Source of the DNA: Nonomuraea gerenzanensis
Lineage (GTDB): Bacteria; Actinomycetota; Actinomycetes; Streptosporangiales; Streptosporangiaceae
Assembly: GCF_020215645.1 (NCBI RefSeq)
Contig: NZ_CP084058.1
Coordinates: 434,001-498,000 of the forward strand
Length of the DNA stretch: 64,000 nucleotides
Direction: 5' to 3'
The notes beneath the pieces are model-generated. The model made no database searches and was not told the DNA's origin. It saw only the letters and a program-made list of their open reading frames with translations. A program made the translations under genes and the position numbers. Positions within the stretch are counted from its first letter, which is position 1. Each line of letters begins with the position of its first letter. Below are positions 35,781 to 45,786 of the stretch, in pieces.

Positions 35781-37682
35781 GTGGAATCTCATATCGCTGA
35801 GATCACGCCGCACACCGGTGGAGTGATCGGCAACGCCTGGCTGATGATCGCCCTCCCGCTGATCGGGGCGTTCATCCTGCTGGTGTTCAACCGGTTCACC
35901 AACCGCTGGGGCCATCTGCTGGGCGTGGCCATGTCCCTCGCCTCGTTCGTCGTGGCGGTGCTGGCGTTCTTCGAGCTGATCGGGTTCGGGGCGGAGGAGC
36001 GCCGCCGGGCCGTGCACCTGTACGAGTTCATCCCCGGCATGGTCGACATGGGGCTGCTCATCGACCCCCTGTCCATCAGCTTCGCGCTGCTGATCACCGG
36101 TGTGGGCTCGCTGATCCACATCTACTCGATCGGCTACATGGCTCACGACGAGCACCGCCGCAGGTTCTTCGCCTACCTGAACCTGTTCGTGGCCGCGATG
36201 CTCCTGCTGGTGCTGGCCGACAACTACGTGGGCCTGTTCATCGGCTGGGAGGGCGTCGGTCTGGCGTCGTACCTGCTGATCGGCTTCTGGCAGTTCAAGC
36301 CGTCCGCGGCGGTCGCGGCCAAGAAGGCGTTCGTCGTCAACCGCGTCGGTGACTTCGGCCTGCTGGTCGGCATGTTCGTCATCTGGACCACGTTCGGCTC
36401 GCTCGCCTTCAAGGACATCCCGGTCAACGGCGCCGAGAGCGGCACCACGCTCGCGATCGGCCTGCTGCTGCTCCTCGGCGCGTGCGGCAAGTCGGCGCAG
36501 CTCCCGCTGCAGTCCTGGTTGCTCGACGCGATGGAGGGCCCGACCCCGGTCTCGGCCCTCATCCACGCCGCGACCATGGTCACCGCCGGCGTCTACCTGG
36601 TCGTCCGCTCCGGGGCGTTCTTCTTCCCCGAGGGCTCGGGCGCCGCGCTCGCCGTCGCCATCGTCGGCGCGGCCACGCTGCTCGCCGGTGCGATCATCGG
36701 TTGCGCCAAGGACGACATCAAGAAGGGCCTGGCCGGCTCGACGATGTCGCAGATCGGCTACATGATGCTCGGCGCGGGCCTCGGCCCGGCGGGATACGCC
36801 TTCGCGATCGGCCACCTGATCACGCACGGCTTCTTCAAGGCCGACATGTTCCTCGGCGCCGGTTCGGTCATGCACGGCATGAACGACGAAGTGGACATGC
36901 GCAAGTACGGCGCGCTCCGCAAGGTCATGCCGATCACCTTCGTCACGTTCTTCATCGGTTACCTGGCGATCATCGGGTTCCCGCTGCTGTCCGGTTACTT
37001 CACCAAGGACGGCATCATCGAGACCGCGGTGCACCACCAGCCGATCCTCGGCTGGCTGGCCGTGCTGGGCGCGGGCATCACCGGCTTCTACATGTCGCGG
37101 ATGGTCTTCATGACCTTCTTCGGCCAGAAGCGGTGGGCCGACGACGCGCACCCGCACGAGTCGCCGCTCGTCATGACGGTGCCGCTGATGATCCTCTCGC
37201 TCGGTGCGCTGGGCCTGGGCGCCTACCTCGTCCTGAGCAACCGGCTCCTGCACTTCCTGGCTCCGGCCGTCGGCGCTCCGGAGGTCGAGCCGCAGTTCGC
37301 CCCGTTCGCCCCGTCCGGTCTGGCGACGCTGGGGCTGGTCGCGGTCGGCGCGATCATCGCCTGGATGAAGTACGGCCGGGTCGAGGTGCCGTCGGTGCAG
37401 CCGCGCGGCTCCTTCCTCACCACGTTCGCCCGGCGCGACCTCTACGGTGACGCGCTCAACGAGTCGCTCTTCATGCGCCCCGGCCAGTGGCTGACCCGTC
37501 TCGCGGTGTTCTTCGACAACCGCGGCATCGACGGGATCGTCAACGGCCTGGCGGCGGGCATCGGCGGCAGCTCCGGGCGCCTTCGGCGGGTCCAGACGGG
37601 CTTCGCCAGAACGTACGCGCTGTCCATCTTCATCGGTGCCGCCCTGCTGACCGGCGCCCTGCTCCTCGTTGGGAACATCTGA
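35781..37682 (+). CDS. nuoL: NADH-quinone oxidoreductase subunit L
   Basis: 633 residues from GTG at 35781 with GAGGTGA upstream. It is an antiporter-like subunit with about 16 membrane helices. [20 protein letters not shown] and [20 protein letters not shown] are the family signatures. The C-terminal lateral helix region is present. It is the distal proton pump of complex I. The stop overlaps the nuoM start (TGATG). Confidence 0.97.
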   Translation: MESHIAEITPHTGGVIGNAWLMIALPLIGAFILLVFNRFTNRWGHLLGVAMSLASFVVAVLAFFELIGFGAEERRRAVHLYEFIPGMVDMGLLIDPLSISFALLITGVGSLIHIYSIGYMAHDEHRRRFFAYLNLFVAAMLLLVLADNYVGLFIGWEGVGLASYLLIGFWQFKPSAAVAAKKAFVVNRVGDFGLLVGMFVIWTTFGSLAFKDIPVNGAESGTTLAIGLLLLLGACGKSAQLPLQSWLLDAMEGPTPVSALIHAATMVTAGVYLVVRSGAFFFPEGSGAALAVAIVGAATLLAGAIIGCAKDDIKKGLAGSTMSQIGYMMLGAGLGPAGYAFAIGHLITHGFFKADMFLGAGSVMHGMNDEVDMRKYGALRKVMPITFVTFFIGYLAIIGFPLLSGYFTKDGIIETAVHHQPILGWLAVLGAGITGFYMSRMVFMTFFGQKRWADDAHPHESPLVMTVPLMILSLGALGLGAYLVLSNRLLHFLAPAVGAPEVEPQFAPFAPSGLATLGLVAVGAIIAWMKYGRVEVPSVQPRGSFLTTFARRDLYGDALNESLFMRPGQWLTRLAVFFDNRGIDGIVNGLAAGIGGSSGRLRRVQTGFARTYALSIFIGAALLTGALLLVGNI

Positions 37683-39241
37683 TGTCACCCTGGCTTCCGA
37701 TACTCATGGCGGTGCCCGTGGTGGGCGCCATCGTGGTGGCCCTGCTTCCCAAGGGCAGTGACAAGCTGGCCAAGCAGGTAGCGCTGCTCGTCTCGCTGCT
37801 GGTGCTGGTCCTCACGGGCGTCGTGGCCGCCGGGTTCAAGCCGTCCGGCGACCGCTTCCAGTTCGTCGCCGAGTACAACTGGATCCCGAGCTTCGGCGTG
37901 AAGTTCGGGGTCGGCGTGGACGGTGTGGCCTTGGTGCTCATCGCCCTGTCGGCGGTGCTGGTGCCGATCGTGATCCTGGCCTCCTGGCACGACGCCGACG
38001 GGGTCAAGACCGCCGACGGCACGGTGGTCGCGCCCAAGCGGTCGGTGAAGACGTACTTCTCGCTGCTGCTCGTGCTGGAAGCGATGATGATCGGCGTCTT
38101 CGCGGCGACCGACATCTTCCTGTTCTACGTCTTCTTCGAAGCCATGCTGATCCCGATGTACTTCATGATCGGGTCGTACGGCGGCGCCCAGCGGTCCTAC
38201 GCGGCCGTGAAGTTCCTGCTGTACTCGCTCTTCGGCGGCCTGCTCATGCTGGTCGCGGTCATCGGGCTGTACTTCGTCGCCGGCAAGCAGACGTTCATGT
38301 TCCCCGAACTCGTCGGGGCCATCCAGGACCCGACGACGCAGAAGTGGCTGTTCGGCGGCTTCTTCATCGCCTTCGCCATCAAGGCGCCGCTGTGGCCGGT
38401 GCACACCTGGCTGCCCGACGCGGCCGCCCAGGCTCCGGCCGGTGCCGCGGTGCTGCTGGTGGGCGTGCTCGACAAGGTCGGCACGTTCGGCATGCTGCGC
38501 TTCTGCCTGGAGCTGTTCCCGGACGCCGCCAAGGCGTTCACGATGCCGATCGTCGTGCTGGCGGTCATCAGCATCATCTACGGCGCCATCGTGGCCATCG
38601 GCCAGACCGACATGAAGCGGCTCATCGCCTACACGTCGATCTCGCACTTCGGCTTCATCGTGCTCGGCGTGTTCGCCATGTCGGACGTCGCCCAGTCCGG
38701 CGCCGCGCTCTACATGGTCAACCACGGCTTCGCCACCGGCGCGCTGTTCCTGGCCGCGGGCTTCCTCATCGCCAGGCGTGGCTCGCCGTTCATCAGCGAC
38801 TACGGAGGCGTGCAGAAGGTCGCGCCGGTGCTCGCGGGCTTCTTCCTGGTCGCCGGTCTGGCCGGGCTCTCGCTGCCGGGCCTTTCGTCGTTCGTCAGCG
38901 AGTTCATGGTGATGATCGGCACGTACTCCACCCAGGCGCACGGCTCGGGCGCGCTGACGGTGGCCGCGATCATCTCCGCGGTGGCCGTGATCCTCGCGGC
39001 CGTCTACATCCTGTGGATGGTCCAGCGGACCATGAACGGGCCGACGGCCGAGCCGGTCAAGGCGTTCAAGGACCTGAACGCCCGCGAGGTCTGGGTGCTG
39101 GCTCCGCTGGTCGCCCTCATCATCGGCTTCGGCTTCTTCCCCAAGCCGCTGCTCGATGTGATCAACCCGTCTGTGCAACAGACGCTGACCAACGTGAAGG
39201 TGCCCACCTCCACCATCGCTGAGAAGGGGACAGGTCAGTGA
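37682..39241 (+). CDS. nuoM: NADH-quinone oxidoreductase subunit M
   Basis: 519 residues from ATG at 37682. FFEAMLIPMYFMIGSYGG holds the conserved proton-channel Glu, and APLWPVHTWLPDAAAQAPAG is the antiporter-family signature. About 14 membrane helices. The frame upstream of 37682 belongs to a nuoL shadow. Confidence 0.97.
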   Translation: MSPWLPILMAVPVVGAIVVALLPKGSDKLAKQVALLVSLLVLVLTGVVAAGFKPSGDRFQFVAEYNWIPSFGVKFGVGVDGVALVLIALSAVLVPIVILASWHDADGVKTADGTVVAPKRSVKTYFSLLLVLEAMMIGVFAATDIFLFYVFFEAMLIPMYFMIGSYGGAQRSYAAVKFLLYSLFGGLLMLVAVIGLYFVAGKQTFMFPELVGAIQDPTTQKWLFGGFFIAFAIKAPLWPVHTWLPDAAAQAPAGAAVLLVGVLDKVGTFGMLRFCLELFPDAAKAFTMPIVVLAVISIIYGAIVAIGQTDMKRLIAYTSISHFGFIVLGVFAMSDVAQSGAALYMVNHGFATGALFLAAGFLIARRGSPFISDYGGVQKVAPVLAGFFLVAGLAGLSLPGLSSFVSEFMVMIGTYSTQAHGSGALTVAAIISAVAVILAAVYILWMVQRTMNGPTAEPVKAFKDLNAREVWVLAPLVALIIGFGFFPKPLLDVINPSVQQTLTNVKVPTSTIAEKGTGQ

Positions 39242-40830
39242 ACCCCGCCATCGAAGCGCCGACGATCGAGTACGGCACGCTGGCGCCGCTGCTGATCATC
39301 TTCGGCGCGGCCTGCATCGGCGTGCTCGTCGAGGCGTTCGCGCCGCGCTACCTGCGCAAGTCCATCCACGTGCCGCTCACCCTGCTGAGCCTGGCCGGCG
39401 CGTTCGCGCTGGTCCTGGTGCAGACGCTGCGCGGCCAGGTGTCCACCACGGCCTCCGCCATGGGCGCGATCGCCGTGGACGGCCCGTCGCTGTTCATCTG
39501 GGGCATCATCCTCGTCCTGTCGTTCGTCTGTGTGCTGCTGATCAACGACGAGGGGCACTTCGTGGCCTCCGCCGCGGCCGTGCCGGGCAGCGCCGACGAG
39601 GAGGAGGCCGAGGCGCACGACAACGGCACCGGCCACACCGAGGTCTACCCGCTGGTCCTGTTCGCCGTGGGCGGCATGCTGCTCTTCCCGGCCGCGCACG
39701 ACCTGCTGATGATGTTCGTGGCCCTCGAGGTCATGTCGCTGCCGCTGTACCTGCTGTGCGGCCTGGCCCGCAGGCGCCGCCTCCTGTCGCAGGAGGCGTC
39801 GATGAAGTACTTCCTGCTGGGCGCCTTCTCCTCGGCGTTCTTCCTGTACGGCACCGCCATGGTCTACGGCTTCGCGGGCACCGTCTCGCTGCCGGGCATC
39901 AACCAGGCCATGGCGTCGGGCAACACGCTCGACCCGCTGCTGCTCATCGGGTTCGCGCTGCTCGGCGTGGGCCTGCTGTTCAAGATCGGCGCGGCGCCGT
40001 TCCAGGCCTGGAAGCCGGACGTCTACCAGGGCGCTCCCACCCCGATCACCGCTCTCATGGCCTCCGGCACGCTGGTGGCGGCCGTCGGCGCCGTGCTGCG
40101 GGTGTTCTGGGTGGGGCTGGGCAACCTCGACTGGGAGTGGCGGCCGGTCATCTGGGCCGTCGCCGCGCTCACCATGGTCGTGGGCTCGATCCTGGCGATC
40201 ACGCAGACCGAGATCAAGCGCATGCTGGCGTACTCGTCCATCGCGCACGCCGGCTTCCTGCTGGTCGGTGTGATGGCCACGTACGGCAGCGGCGAGCAGA
40301 ACGCAGGCTCGCTCCAGGCGATCCTGTTCTACCTGGCGGTCTACGGCATCACCACCGTCGGCGCGTTCGCCGTGCTGACGCTGGTGCGCGACCCGGGCGG
40401 CGAGGCGGGGCACCTGTCCCGCTGGGCCGGGCTCGGCAAGCGCGCGCCGCTGCTGTCCGGGGTGTTCGCCTTCTTCCTGCTGGCCTTCGCCGGAATCCCG
40501 CTGACCAGCGGCTTCATGGGCAAGTACGCCGTCTTCGCCGCCGCGCTGAACAGCGGCACGCAGCCCGGCGACTCCATGGGCGGCTGGATGGCCGGCCTGG
40601 TCGTCGTGGGTGTGGTCGCCTCCGCGATCGCCGCGTTCTTCTACGTCCGCGTGATCGTGCTGATGTTCTTCAGCGAGCCGGCGGCCGACGGCCCGGCGAT
40701 CGCGGCCCCCAGTATGGGGACCGTGGCCGTCATCGCGGTTTCGTTGCTGGTTACCGTAGGGGTGGGGCTCTACCCGGAGTCCGTGCTCGGTGTTGCCAAC
40801 GACGCTGCTAGCAGCCTGTTCATCAGATAG
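39238..40830 (+). CDS. nuoN: NADH-quinone oxidoreductase subunit N
   Basis: 530 residues from GTG at 39238, overlapping nuoM by four bases. ALEVMSLPLYLLCGLARRRR, FKIGAAPFQAWKPDVYQGAP and LAYSSIAHAGFLLVG are typical. An acidic cytoplasmic loop (SADEEEAEAHDNGTGH) is inserted after the third helix. It is the last subunit; with it the operon encodes all 14. Confidence 0.97.
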   Translation: MNPAIEAPTIEYGTLAPLLIIFGAACIGVLVEAFAPRYLRKSIHVPLTLLSLAGAFALVLVQTLRGQVSTTASAMGAIAVDGPSLFIWGIILVLSFVCVLLINDEGHFVASAAAVPGSADEEEAEAHDNGTGHTEVYPLVLFAVGGMLLFPAAHDLLMMFVALEVMSLPLYLLCGLARRRRLLSQEASMKYFLLGAFSSAFFLYGTAMVYGFAGTVSLPGINQAMASGNTLDPLLLIGFALLGVGLLFKIGAAPFQAWKPDVYQGAPTPITALMASGTLVAAVGAVLRVFWVGLGNLDWEWRPVIWAVAALTMVVGSILAITQTEIKRMLAYSSIAHAGFLLVGVMATYGSGEQNAGSLQAILFYLAVYGITTVGAFAVLTLVRDPGGEAGHLSRWAGLGKRAPLLSGVFAFFLLAFAGIPLTSGFMGKYAVFAAALNSGTQPGDSMGGWMAGLVVVGVVASAIAAFFYVRVIVLMFFSEPAADGPAIAAPSMGTVAVIAVSLLVTVGVGLYPESVLGVANDAASSLFIR

Positions 40831-40845
40831 ACAAGGGGATCTCGT

Positions 40846-41835
40846 ATGTCTGCGCCTCCCGTGGTTGACCTTCCCATTGCGGACGAGCGGTTGGCGCAGG
40901 ACGTGGCCAACGGACTGGCCGCAGTCGAGAAGCTCCTGCGCTCGTCGGTGGAGAGCGAGGACGCCTTCGTCACCGAGGTGTCCAAGCACCTCATCGAGGC
41001 GGGCGGCAAGCGGTTCCGCACCCTGATGGTCCTGCTCGCCGCCCAGTTCGGCGACCCGTCGGCGCCGGGTGTCGTGCCCGGCGCCGTGGTCATCGAGCTG
41101 ACCCACCTCGGCTCGCTCTACCACGACGACGTCATGGACGAGGCCCCGGTCCGCCGGGGCTCCCCGTCCGCCAACGCCCGGTGGGACAACACCGTGGCCA
41201 TCCTCACCGGCGACTACCTGTTCGCCCAGGCCTCCGACCTGCTCGCCGACCTCGGCCCCGAGCTGATCAGGATCCAGGCCCAGACGTTCTCCCGGCTCGT
41301 ACAGGGCCAGATCCGCGAGACCGTCGGCCCGCGCGCCGACGAGGACCCGATCGCCCACTACCTCGGCGTCCTGGCCGACAAGACGGGCTCGCTCATCGCC
41401 GCCTCCGGCCGCTTCGGCGCGCTGCTGTCCGGCTCTCCCGCCGACGTGGAGGAGCGCCTCAGCCGGGCCTGCGAGGCGATCGGCGTGGCCTGGCAGCTCG
41501 GCGACGACCTGCTGGACGTGGCCTCCACCGGCGCCCAGTCGGGCAAGACGCCCGGCACGGACCTGCGCGAGGGCATCAAGACGCTCCCCGTACTGTACGC
41601 GCTGGCCGCCGGCGACTCCCCGCGCCTGACGGCCCTGCTCTCCGGCCCGGTCGCCGAGCAGGACGTCGAGGAGGCGCTCACCCTGCTGCGCGCCCACCCC
41701 GGCATGGCCCAGGCCAGGGCGGAGCTGGAAGCGTGGGTGAACCGCGCCCGGGCCGACATCTCGGGCCTGCCCGACATCCCGGCCAAGGACGCGTTCCTGG
41801 CGCTCTGCGACTACGTGGTCGAGCGCTCCGGCTGA
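40846..41835 (+). CDS. Polyprenyl diphosphate synthase (menaquinone side chain)
   Basis: 329 residues from ATG at 40846, 15 bases after nuoN, with AAGGGG upstream. The first Asp-rich motif is YHDDVMDEAPVRRG near residue 92 and the second is QLGDDLLD near residue 217. GGKRFRTLMVLLA binds the isopentenyl diphosphate. The enzyme elongates allylic diphosphates. Placement at the end of the nuo operon, with menG and a menaquinone reductase nearby, suggests it makes the menaquinone chain (HepB/GrcC-like), though the chain length cannot be read. Confidence 0.93.
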   Translation: MSAPPVVDLPIADERLAQDVANGLAAVEKLLRSSVESEDAFVTEVSKHLIEAGGKRFRTLMVLLAAQFGDPSAPGVVPGAVVIELTHLGSLYHDDVMDEAPVRRGSPSANARWDNTVAILTGDYLFAQASDLLADLGPELIRIQAQTFSRLVQGQIRETVGPRADEDPIAHYLGVLADKTGSLIAASGRFGALLSGSPADVEERLSRACEAIGVAWQLGDDLLDVASTGAQSGKTPGTDLREGIKTLPVLYALAAGDSPRLTALLSGPVAEQDVEEALTLLRAHPGMAQARAELEAWVNRARADISGLPDIPAKDAFLALCDYVVERSG

Positions 41836-42743
41836 AGCCGCGCCTGGGCGGCCTTGCGGGCGGTACGGTTCATCCGTGCCGCCCGCAGGCTGTCGTAGGT
41901 GAAGACGGCCAGCGCCAGCCACACGATCGAGAACCCGATCCACCGGCTCGACGGCATCACTTCCTTGGCGATCAGCACCCCGCACGCGAACTGCAGGATC
42001 GGCGCGATGTACTGCAGCAGCCCGATCGTGCTCAACGGCACCCTGATGGCCGCCGCCCCGAAGCAGAGCAACGGCAGCGCCGTGATGAGCCCCGCACCCA
42101 CCAGCAGCACCGCGTGCCCGGCTCCCGCCTGCCCGAACGTGCCCTCCCCGCTCACCTGCAGGAATCCCAGATAGCCCAGGGCGGGCAGCAACAGCACCAG
42201 CGTCTCGACCGCCAGGCTCTCCGTGGCCTGCACGTTGGCGTGCTTCTTGACCAGCCCGTACACGCCGAAGCTGAAGGCCAGCATGAGCGCGATCCACGGC
42301 AGCCGGCCGTAGTCGAACGTGAGCACCAGCACCGCCAGCGTCCCGAACCCCACCGCCGCCCACTGCAGCGGCCGCAGCCGCTCCCGCAGCAGCACCACCC
42401 CGAACAGCACGTTGACCAGCGGGTTGATGAAGTAGCCCAGGGCGCTCTCGACCACGTGGCCGGTGTTGACCGCGTAGATGTAGGTGCCCCAGTTGACGGT
42501 CACGAAGACGGCGGCGACGGTGAGCAGGGCGAGCTTGCGCGGCTGCCGCGCCAGCTCCTTGACCCAGCCCCAGTGCCGGCGCACGGCCAGCGCGGCGACC
42601 ACGACGACCAGGGACCACACCATCCGGTGGGCGAGGATCTCGACGGCTCCCGAGGGCTTGAGCAGGGGCCAGTAGAGGGGGAACAGCCCCCACATGGTGT
42701 AGGCGGCGATCCCGAGGAACACGCCACGCCGGAGGTCAGGCAT
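41811..42743 (-). CDS. rarD: EamA-family transporter RarD
   Basis: 310 residues from ATG at 42743; a GTG two codons upstream is an alternative. Ten membrane helices in two EamA halves: IAAYTMWGLFPLYWPLLKP, VNWGTYIYAVNTGHVVESAL, then PLSTIGLLQYIAPILQFACG. These are typical of the RarD subfamily. The substrate is unknown; related proteins export amino acids or small drugs. The 3' end overlaps the converging polyprenyl synthase by 25 bases. Confidence 0.9.
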   Translation of the reverse strand: MPDLRRGVFLGIAAYTMWGLFPLYWPLLKPSGAVEILAHRMVWSLVVVVAALAVRRHWGWVKELARQPRKLALLTVAAVFVTVNWGTYIYAVNTGHVVESALGYFINPLVNVLFGVVLLRERLRPLQWAAVGFGTLAVLVLTFDYGRLPWIALMLAFSFGVYGLVKKHANVQATESLAVETLVLLLPALGYLGFLQVSGEGTFGQAGAGHAVLLVGAGLITALPLLCFGAAAIRVPLSTIGLLQYIAPILQFACGVLIAKEVMPSSRWIGFSIVWLALAVFTYDSLRAARMNRTARKAAQARLQPERSTT

Positions 42744-42864
42744 GTCCACGATTGTGACGCCTTACCACCTTTAAACACAAATTTCATGCACTAAGTGGAA
42801 ATGTGTAGACATTCTTAAGTATTGGCTGCTGTGTGGGCTGATTCCGACCTGCGGAGGTAGCGCC

Positions 42865-43000
42865 ATGGGCTGGCTGTTCGGCGGCAACAAGACCTCGATG
42901 GTCCTCCCGAGGACGCCCTCCCCGGCACCCCATCCCCGTCCCACCCCGCCACGCCGTTCTGGACGTCCCCCTCGCGCCCCCTTACCCGGAGGGCCTGGAG
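42865..43000 (+). pseudogene. msrA: Decayed 5' end of peptide methionine sulfoxide reductase A
   Basis: A strong GGAGG precedes ATG at 42865. Frame 1 reads MGWLFGGNKTSMV, the next frame reads PEDALPG (from 42906), and the third reads IPVPPRHAVLDVPLAPPYPE ending near 43000. Joined, these match the N-terminus of MsrA (K-T-x-M-V-x-P-E-D-A-L-P-G then I-P-V-P then P-P-x-P-E-G). Two one-base deletions and a loss of about two codons break it. The catalytic GCFWGAE segment never appears. The gene is dead. The rest of the 379-bp gap holds only an AT-rich rarD promoter region. Confidence 0.75.
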
Positions 43001-43122
43001 ATTCACCTCGACACCCCAAGGACACCGAGTAGGACCTGACGCGTAGGCGCACGTGGCCAGGTTGCATGCACAGCGATGATCTTCGTAGGGTGAGGCACCC
43101 CCCAGTGAAGATCGGAGCCTCG

Positions 43123-44253
43123 ATGCACGAGCCCCAGCCGACGCCCGCCGACCAATGGTCCACCTGGGAGACCAGCCCCAAGAACCCCAGCAGCTGGCCG
43201 GGCCTCGGCGACGAGCATGCGGAGGGGTTCGAGATCCAGCGCGGCAACGTCAAGGCCGTCGCCGGCAAGCTGGTCGGGCTGGCGGTGGCCGCCGCCGACC
43301 ACGGGTCCAGCCGGGCGACCAACGACGGACTCACCGGCCTGCACTGGAACCTGCCTCGCGAGCTGCACGCGATCTTCACCGACGCCGACAGGGCGGTCGC
43401 GCAGTTCTGGAGCGACCTGTACGCCGAGACGGGCATGGCGGGCCTGCTGATCGAGCGGGCCGCGGCCAACTACCGGCTGGCCGACGAGCCGTTGCTCGGC
43501 GACCTGCCGCTCGACCGGCTGCGGGAGCGGATCGAGGAGCTGGGTGCGGGCATGGGGGTGCGGGGGCCGAGTGACCTGTATCCGAACGGCACGGTGTCGC
43601 TGCGGTTGCCCAGGGCGATCGACTACGGCGTGGACGACATGACCGCGGAGCAGGCGCGGCGGGACATCGAGGCCCTGGTGCTGTACGGCGGCGGCGGTGA
43701 TCCGCTGCGGTACGAGGAGATGGCGGAGGAGCTGGTCGGCCTGGCGAACGGGGTGCGGCTGCGGGCGCAGGACCTGCGTGATTCGCCGTGGCGGGGCGGG
43801 GCCGCCGACAACGCGCAGACGGCGTTGCGGCAGATCTACGGCAACGTGACGGCGCTGGCCGCCGCCACGGGGGCGCTGGGCGCCGCGAGCAGGAGGTTCG
43901 CGGAGGTCATCGACTGGTGTCACCGCAACTTCCAGGCCATGGCGGACCCGGACCGGGGCGGGTGGGAGGAGTTCTGGGATCTCGGGGGTACGGCGGACAG
44001 CCGGGCCCGCGACTTTCTCACCCAGGCGAACAACGAGTTCGTCACCGTCTACGACCTGCTGCCCGCGCAGATCCAGGAGAACCTGCCCGGCCTCCTCGTC
44101 ACCGACGAAAGCCACACCAGGCTGAAGTGGAACATCCAGGACATCCAGGACAGCATTCTGGACTCGGGCAGGAACGACTTCGACGCTCCCTGGCTGCAGA
44201 GCCTGGACCGCAGGCTCGCCGGCTACGAGCGGGCCGAGGAGAACTACGGCTAA
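43123..44253 (+). CDS. WXG100/ESX-like helical protein, possible secretion substrate
   Basis: 376 residues from ATG at 43123 with CGGAG upstream. There is no signal peptide or membrane helix. The protein is mostly helical. A segment at about residue 225 (SPWRGGAADNAQTALRQIYG) resembles the W-x-G turn between the two helices of ESX substrates, followed by a second helix. The N-terminal half (WNLPRELHAIFTDADRAVAQ) is also helical. No type VII secretion genes are in the window. The assignment rests on this motif only. Confidence 0.5.
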   Translation: MHEPQPTPADQWSTWETSPKNPSSWPGLGDEHAEGFEIQRGNVKAVAGKLVGLAVAAADHGSSRATNDGLTGLHWNLPRELHAIFTDADRAVAQFWSDLYAETGMAGLLIERAAANYRLADEPLLGDLPLDRLRERIEELGAGMGVRGPSDLYPNGTVSLRLPRAIDYGVDDMTAEQARRDIEALVLYGGGGDPLRYEEMAEELVGLANGVRLRAQDLRDSPWRGGAADNAQTALRQIYGNVTALAAATGALGAASRRFAEVIDWCHRNFQAMADPDRGGWEEFWDLGGTADSRARDFLTQANNEFVTVYDLLPAQIQENLPGLLVTDESHTRLKWNIQDIQDSILDSGRNDFDAPWLQSLDRRLAGYERAEENYG

Positions 44254-44262
44254 CCTTCGCGG

Positions 44263-45186
44263 ATGACTTCCTACCGTGCGATTCTGCCCACCGAGCTCGA
44301 TCGGGTCACCGCCTGGGTCGTGAGCGAGCCCGTCGGGTCGATCTCCGCCGAGCGTTACCTCGCGGAGCTGGCCGAGAACATGTACCGGCCGGAATGGACG
44401 TGGATCGCCGAGGCCGGTGACCGGGTGGTGGGGCGGGCCCTGTGGTGGGGGCCGAAGGGCAGTGCGGAGCCGGTCGCGCTCGACTGCCTCGACGTGGATC
44501 CCGGGGTCGGGGATCGCGCCGCGGTCGCCGCCGAGCTGATCAAGGCAGCGGTGGCCGGGATCGCGGGGCCGGTGCAGTACGCGATCAAGACGAACGGCGG
44601 ATGGCGGGACGATCCGGTCGTCTCGGCGGCCGTGGGGTGGCGGCGGGCGGCGGCGCACGCGGCCGGGCTGACCCGGGAGGTGGAGCGGCTGCAGTTCGAG
44701 TGGACGCCGGACGCCGGGGTGCCCTCGGCGGCGGGCCGGCTGCGGTTCGCGCAGGCGTCCGACGAGGAGTTCCTGAAGGTGTTCCGCAGGATCGCCGAGG
44801 GCAGCCTGGACGCCCAGACCCGGGCGAACCTGGCGGCCAAGGGGCCGGAGGCGACCGCTCGCGAGGAGCTGGACTTCTACCTGCGGGCGCCGGGCGAGCG
44901 GGACTGGTGGCGGCTGGCCTGCACCGAGGAGGGCGAGGTGGCCGGCCTGGCGATCCCGTCCGCGACGCCGTACAGCGTGAATGTGGGGTATCTCGGGGTG
45001 GTGCCGGAGCAGCGCGGGCGGGGGTACGTGGACGAGTTGCTCGCCGAGATCACCCGGCTGCACGCGGCAGGCGGCGCGTCGCGGATCACCGCCACCACCG
45101 ACATGGGCAATACGCCGATGGCGGCGGCGTTCCGGCGGGCCGGTTACCGCAACACGGAGATCCGGATCAATCTCTCGAACGGTTAG
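44263..45186 (+). CDS. Tandem-GNAT acetyltransferase
   Basis: 307 residues from ATG at 44263. Its TAACCT -10-like box (44251-44256) includes the stop codon of the upstream gene and ends six bases before the ATG. Two GNAT-like halves are seen: a degenerate N-terminal one (TWIAEAGDRVVGRALWWGP) and a C-terminal one with the acetyl-CoA loop (VGYLGVVPEQRGRGYVDELL). TTDMGNTPMAAAFRRAGY follows. The acceptor is unknown. Confidence 0.85.
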   Translation: MTSYRAILPTELDRVTAWVVSEPVGSISAERYLAELAENMYRPEWTWIAEAGDRVVGRALWWGPKGSAEPVALDCLDVDPGVGDRAAVAAELIKAAVAGIAGPVQYAIKTNGGWRDDPVVSAAVGWRRAAAHAAGLTREVERLQFEWTPDAGVPSAAGRLRFAQASDEEFLKVFRRIAEGSLDAQTRANLAAKGPEATAREELDFYLRAPGERDWWRLACTEEGEVAGLAIPSATPYSVNVGYLGVVPEQRGRGYVDELLAEITRLHAAGGASRITATTDMGNTPMAAAFRRAGYRNTEIRINLSNG

Positions 45187-45387
45187 CAGACGCCCGGTAG
45201 CGTGCACACCTTGACGGCCATCTTCCTGGCGTGCTTGGTGAGCCGGCCGGGGTTGTAGAAGCCCTCGTCGGTGATGTAGATCATCAGGGCGCTGCCCCGG
45301 CGGGCGGCGAGGGAGGAAGTTCTTCGGGATCTCGGTCGCGGTCACGGGGGTGAGGGTCAGCAGCAGGGAGAGTGTCACACTGATCAT
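45183..45387 (-). pseudogene. Frameshifted small secreted protein
   Basis: ATG at 45387 starts a signal-like MISVTLSLLLTLTPVTATEI. The frame then becomes Pro/Arg-rich. One base shift later the other frame reads LMIYITDEGFYNPGRLTKHA and ends KVCTLPGVC before a TAA at 45183-45185. The span is 205 bases, one more than a multiple of three, which fits a single-base insertion. It may be a true pseudogene or a sequencing error. The family is not recognised. Confidence 0.55.
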
Positions 45388-45743
45388 GCAGGGTTGGACA
45401 CCGGCGCGAGCGGCTCGGTTCGCTTCGGCAGCTGGAGCGACCGGTACGCCGGGGAGTCCGGGTCGGCCGTGCGGATGACGACCTGCTGTTCCTGTTCGGG
45501 GACGGTGAGGATGTCGAAGTCCAGCTCGATGGGGCCGAGCTGCGGATGGCGTACCTGCTGGCGCAGGTGCCGGTCGATGTGGAAGGCGTGGGAGTGCCAC
45601 ATCCGGGCGGACACCTCGCTGCCGGCCACCAGCTCGTCCATCAGGCCGCGCAGCTCGGAGGCGTCCGGGTAGCGGGTGAGGGTCAGGCGCAGGTAGGTGA
45701 CCGCCGTGACGACGAACCGCTCCGGATGGAGCACGCCGTAGCG
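45384..45743 (-). pseudogene. C-terminal remnant of an MmyB-type XRE regulator
   Basis: About 119 residues in one frame match the ligand-binding C-terminus of MmyB-like regulators: VTYLRLTLTRYPDASELRGL, RHPQLGPIELDFDILTVPEQ and DSPAYRSLQL. The HTH and the first half of the ligand domain are missing; upstream is the F420-dependent oxidoreductase gene in another frame. An intact paralogue lies 0.7 kb upstream on the same strand, so this may be the leftover of a duplication. Confidence 0.65.
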
Positions 45744-45786
45744 CGGCCGGTCCGGCTGACGGGCGGCTCCTACCGCTGACGGGCGG

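Noticed and set aside
39235..42693. 1152-residue minus-strand open frame opposite nuoN and the polyprenyl synthase
   Set aside because: High-GC antisense shadow with His/Arg/Gly-rich low-complexity translation; plus-strand genes are certain.
43123..45186. Type VII secretion locus
   Set aside because: Only one WXG-like protein is present; the next gene is an acetyltransferase and no EccC-type ATPase or membrane components occur.
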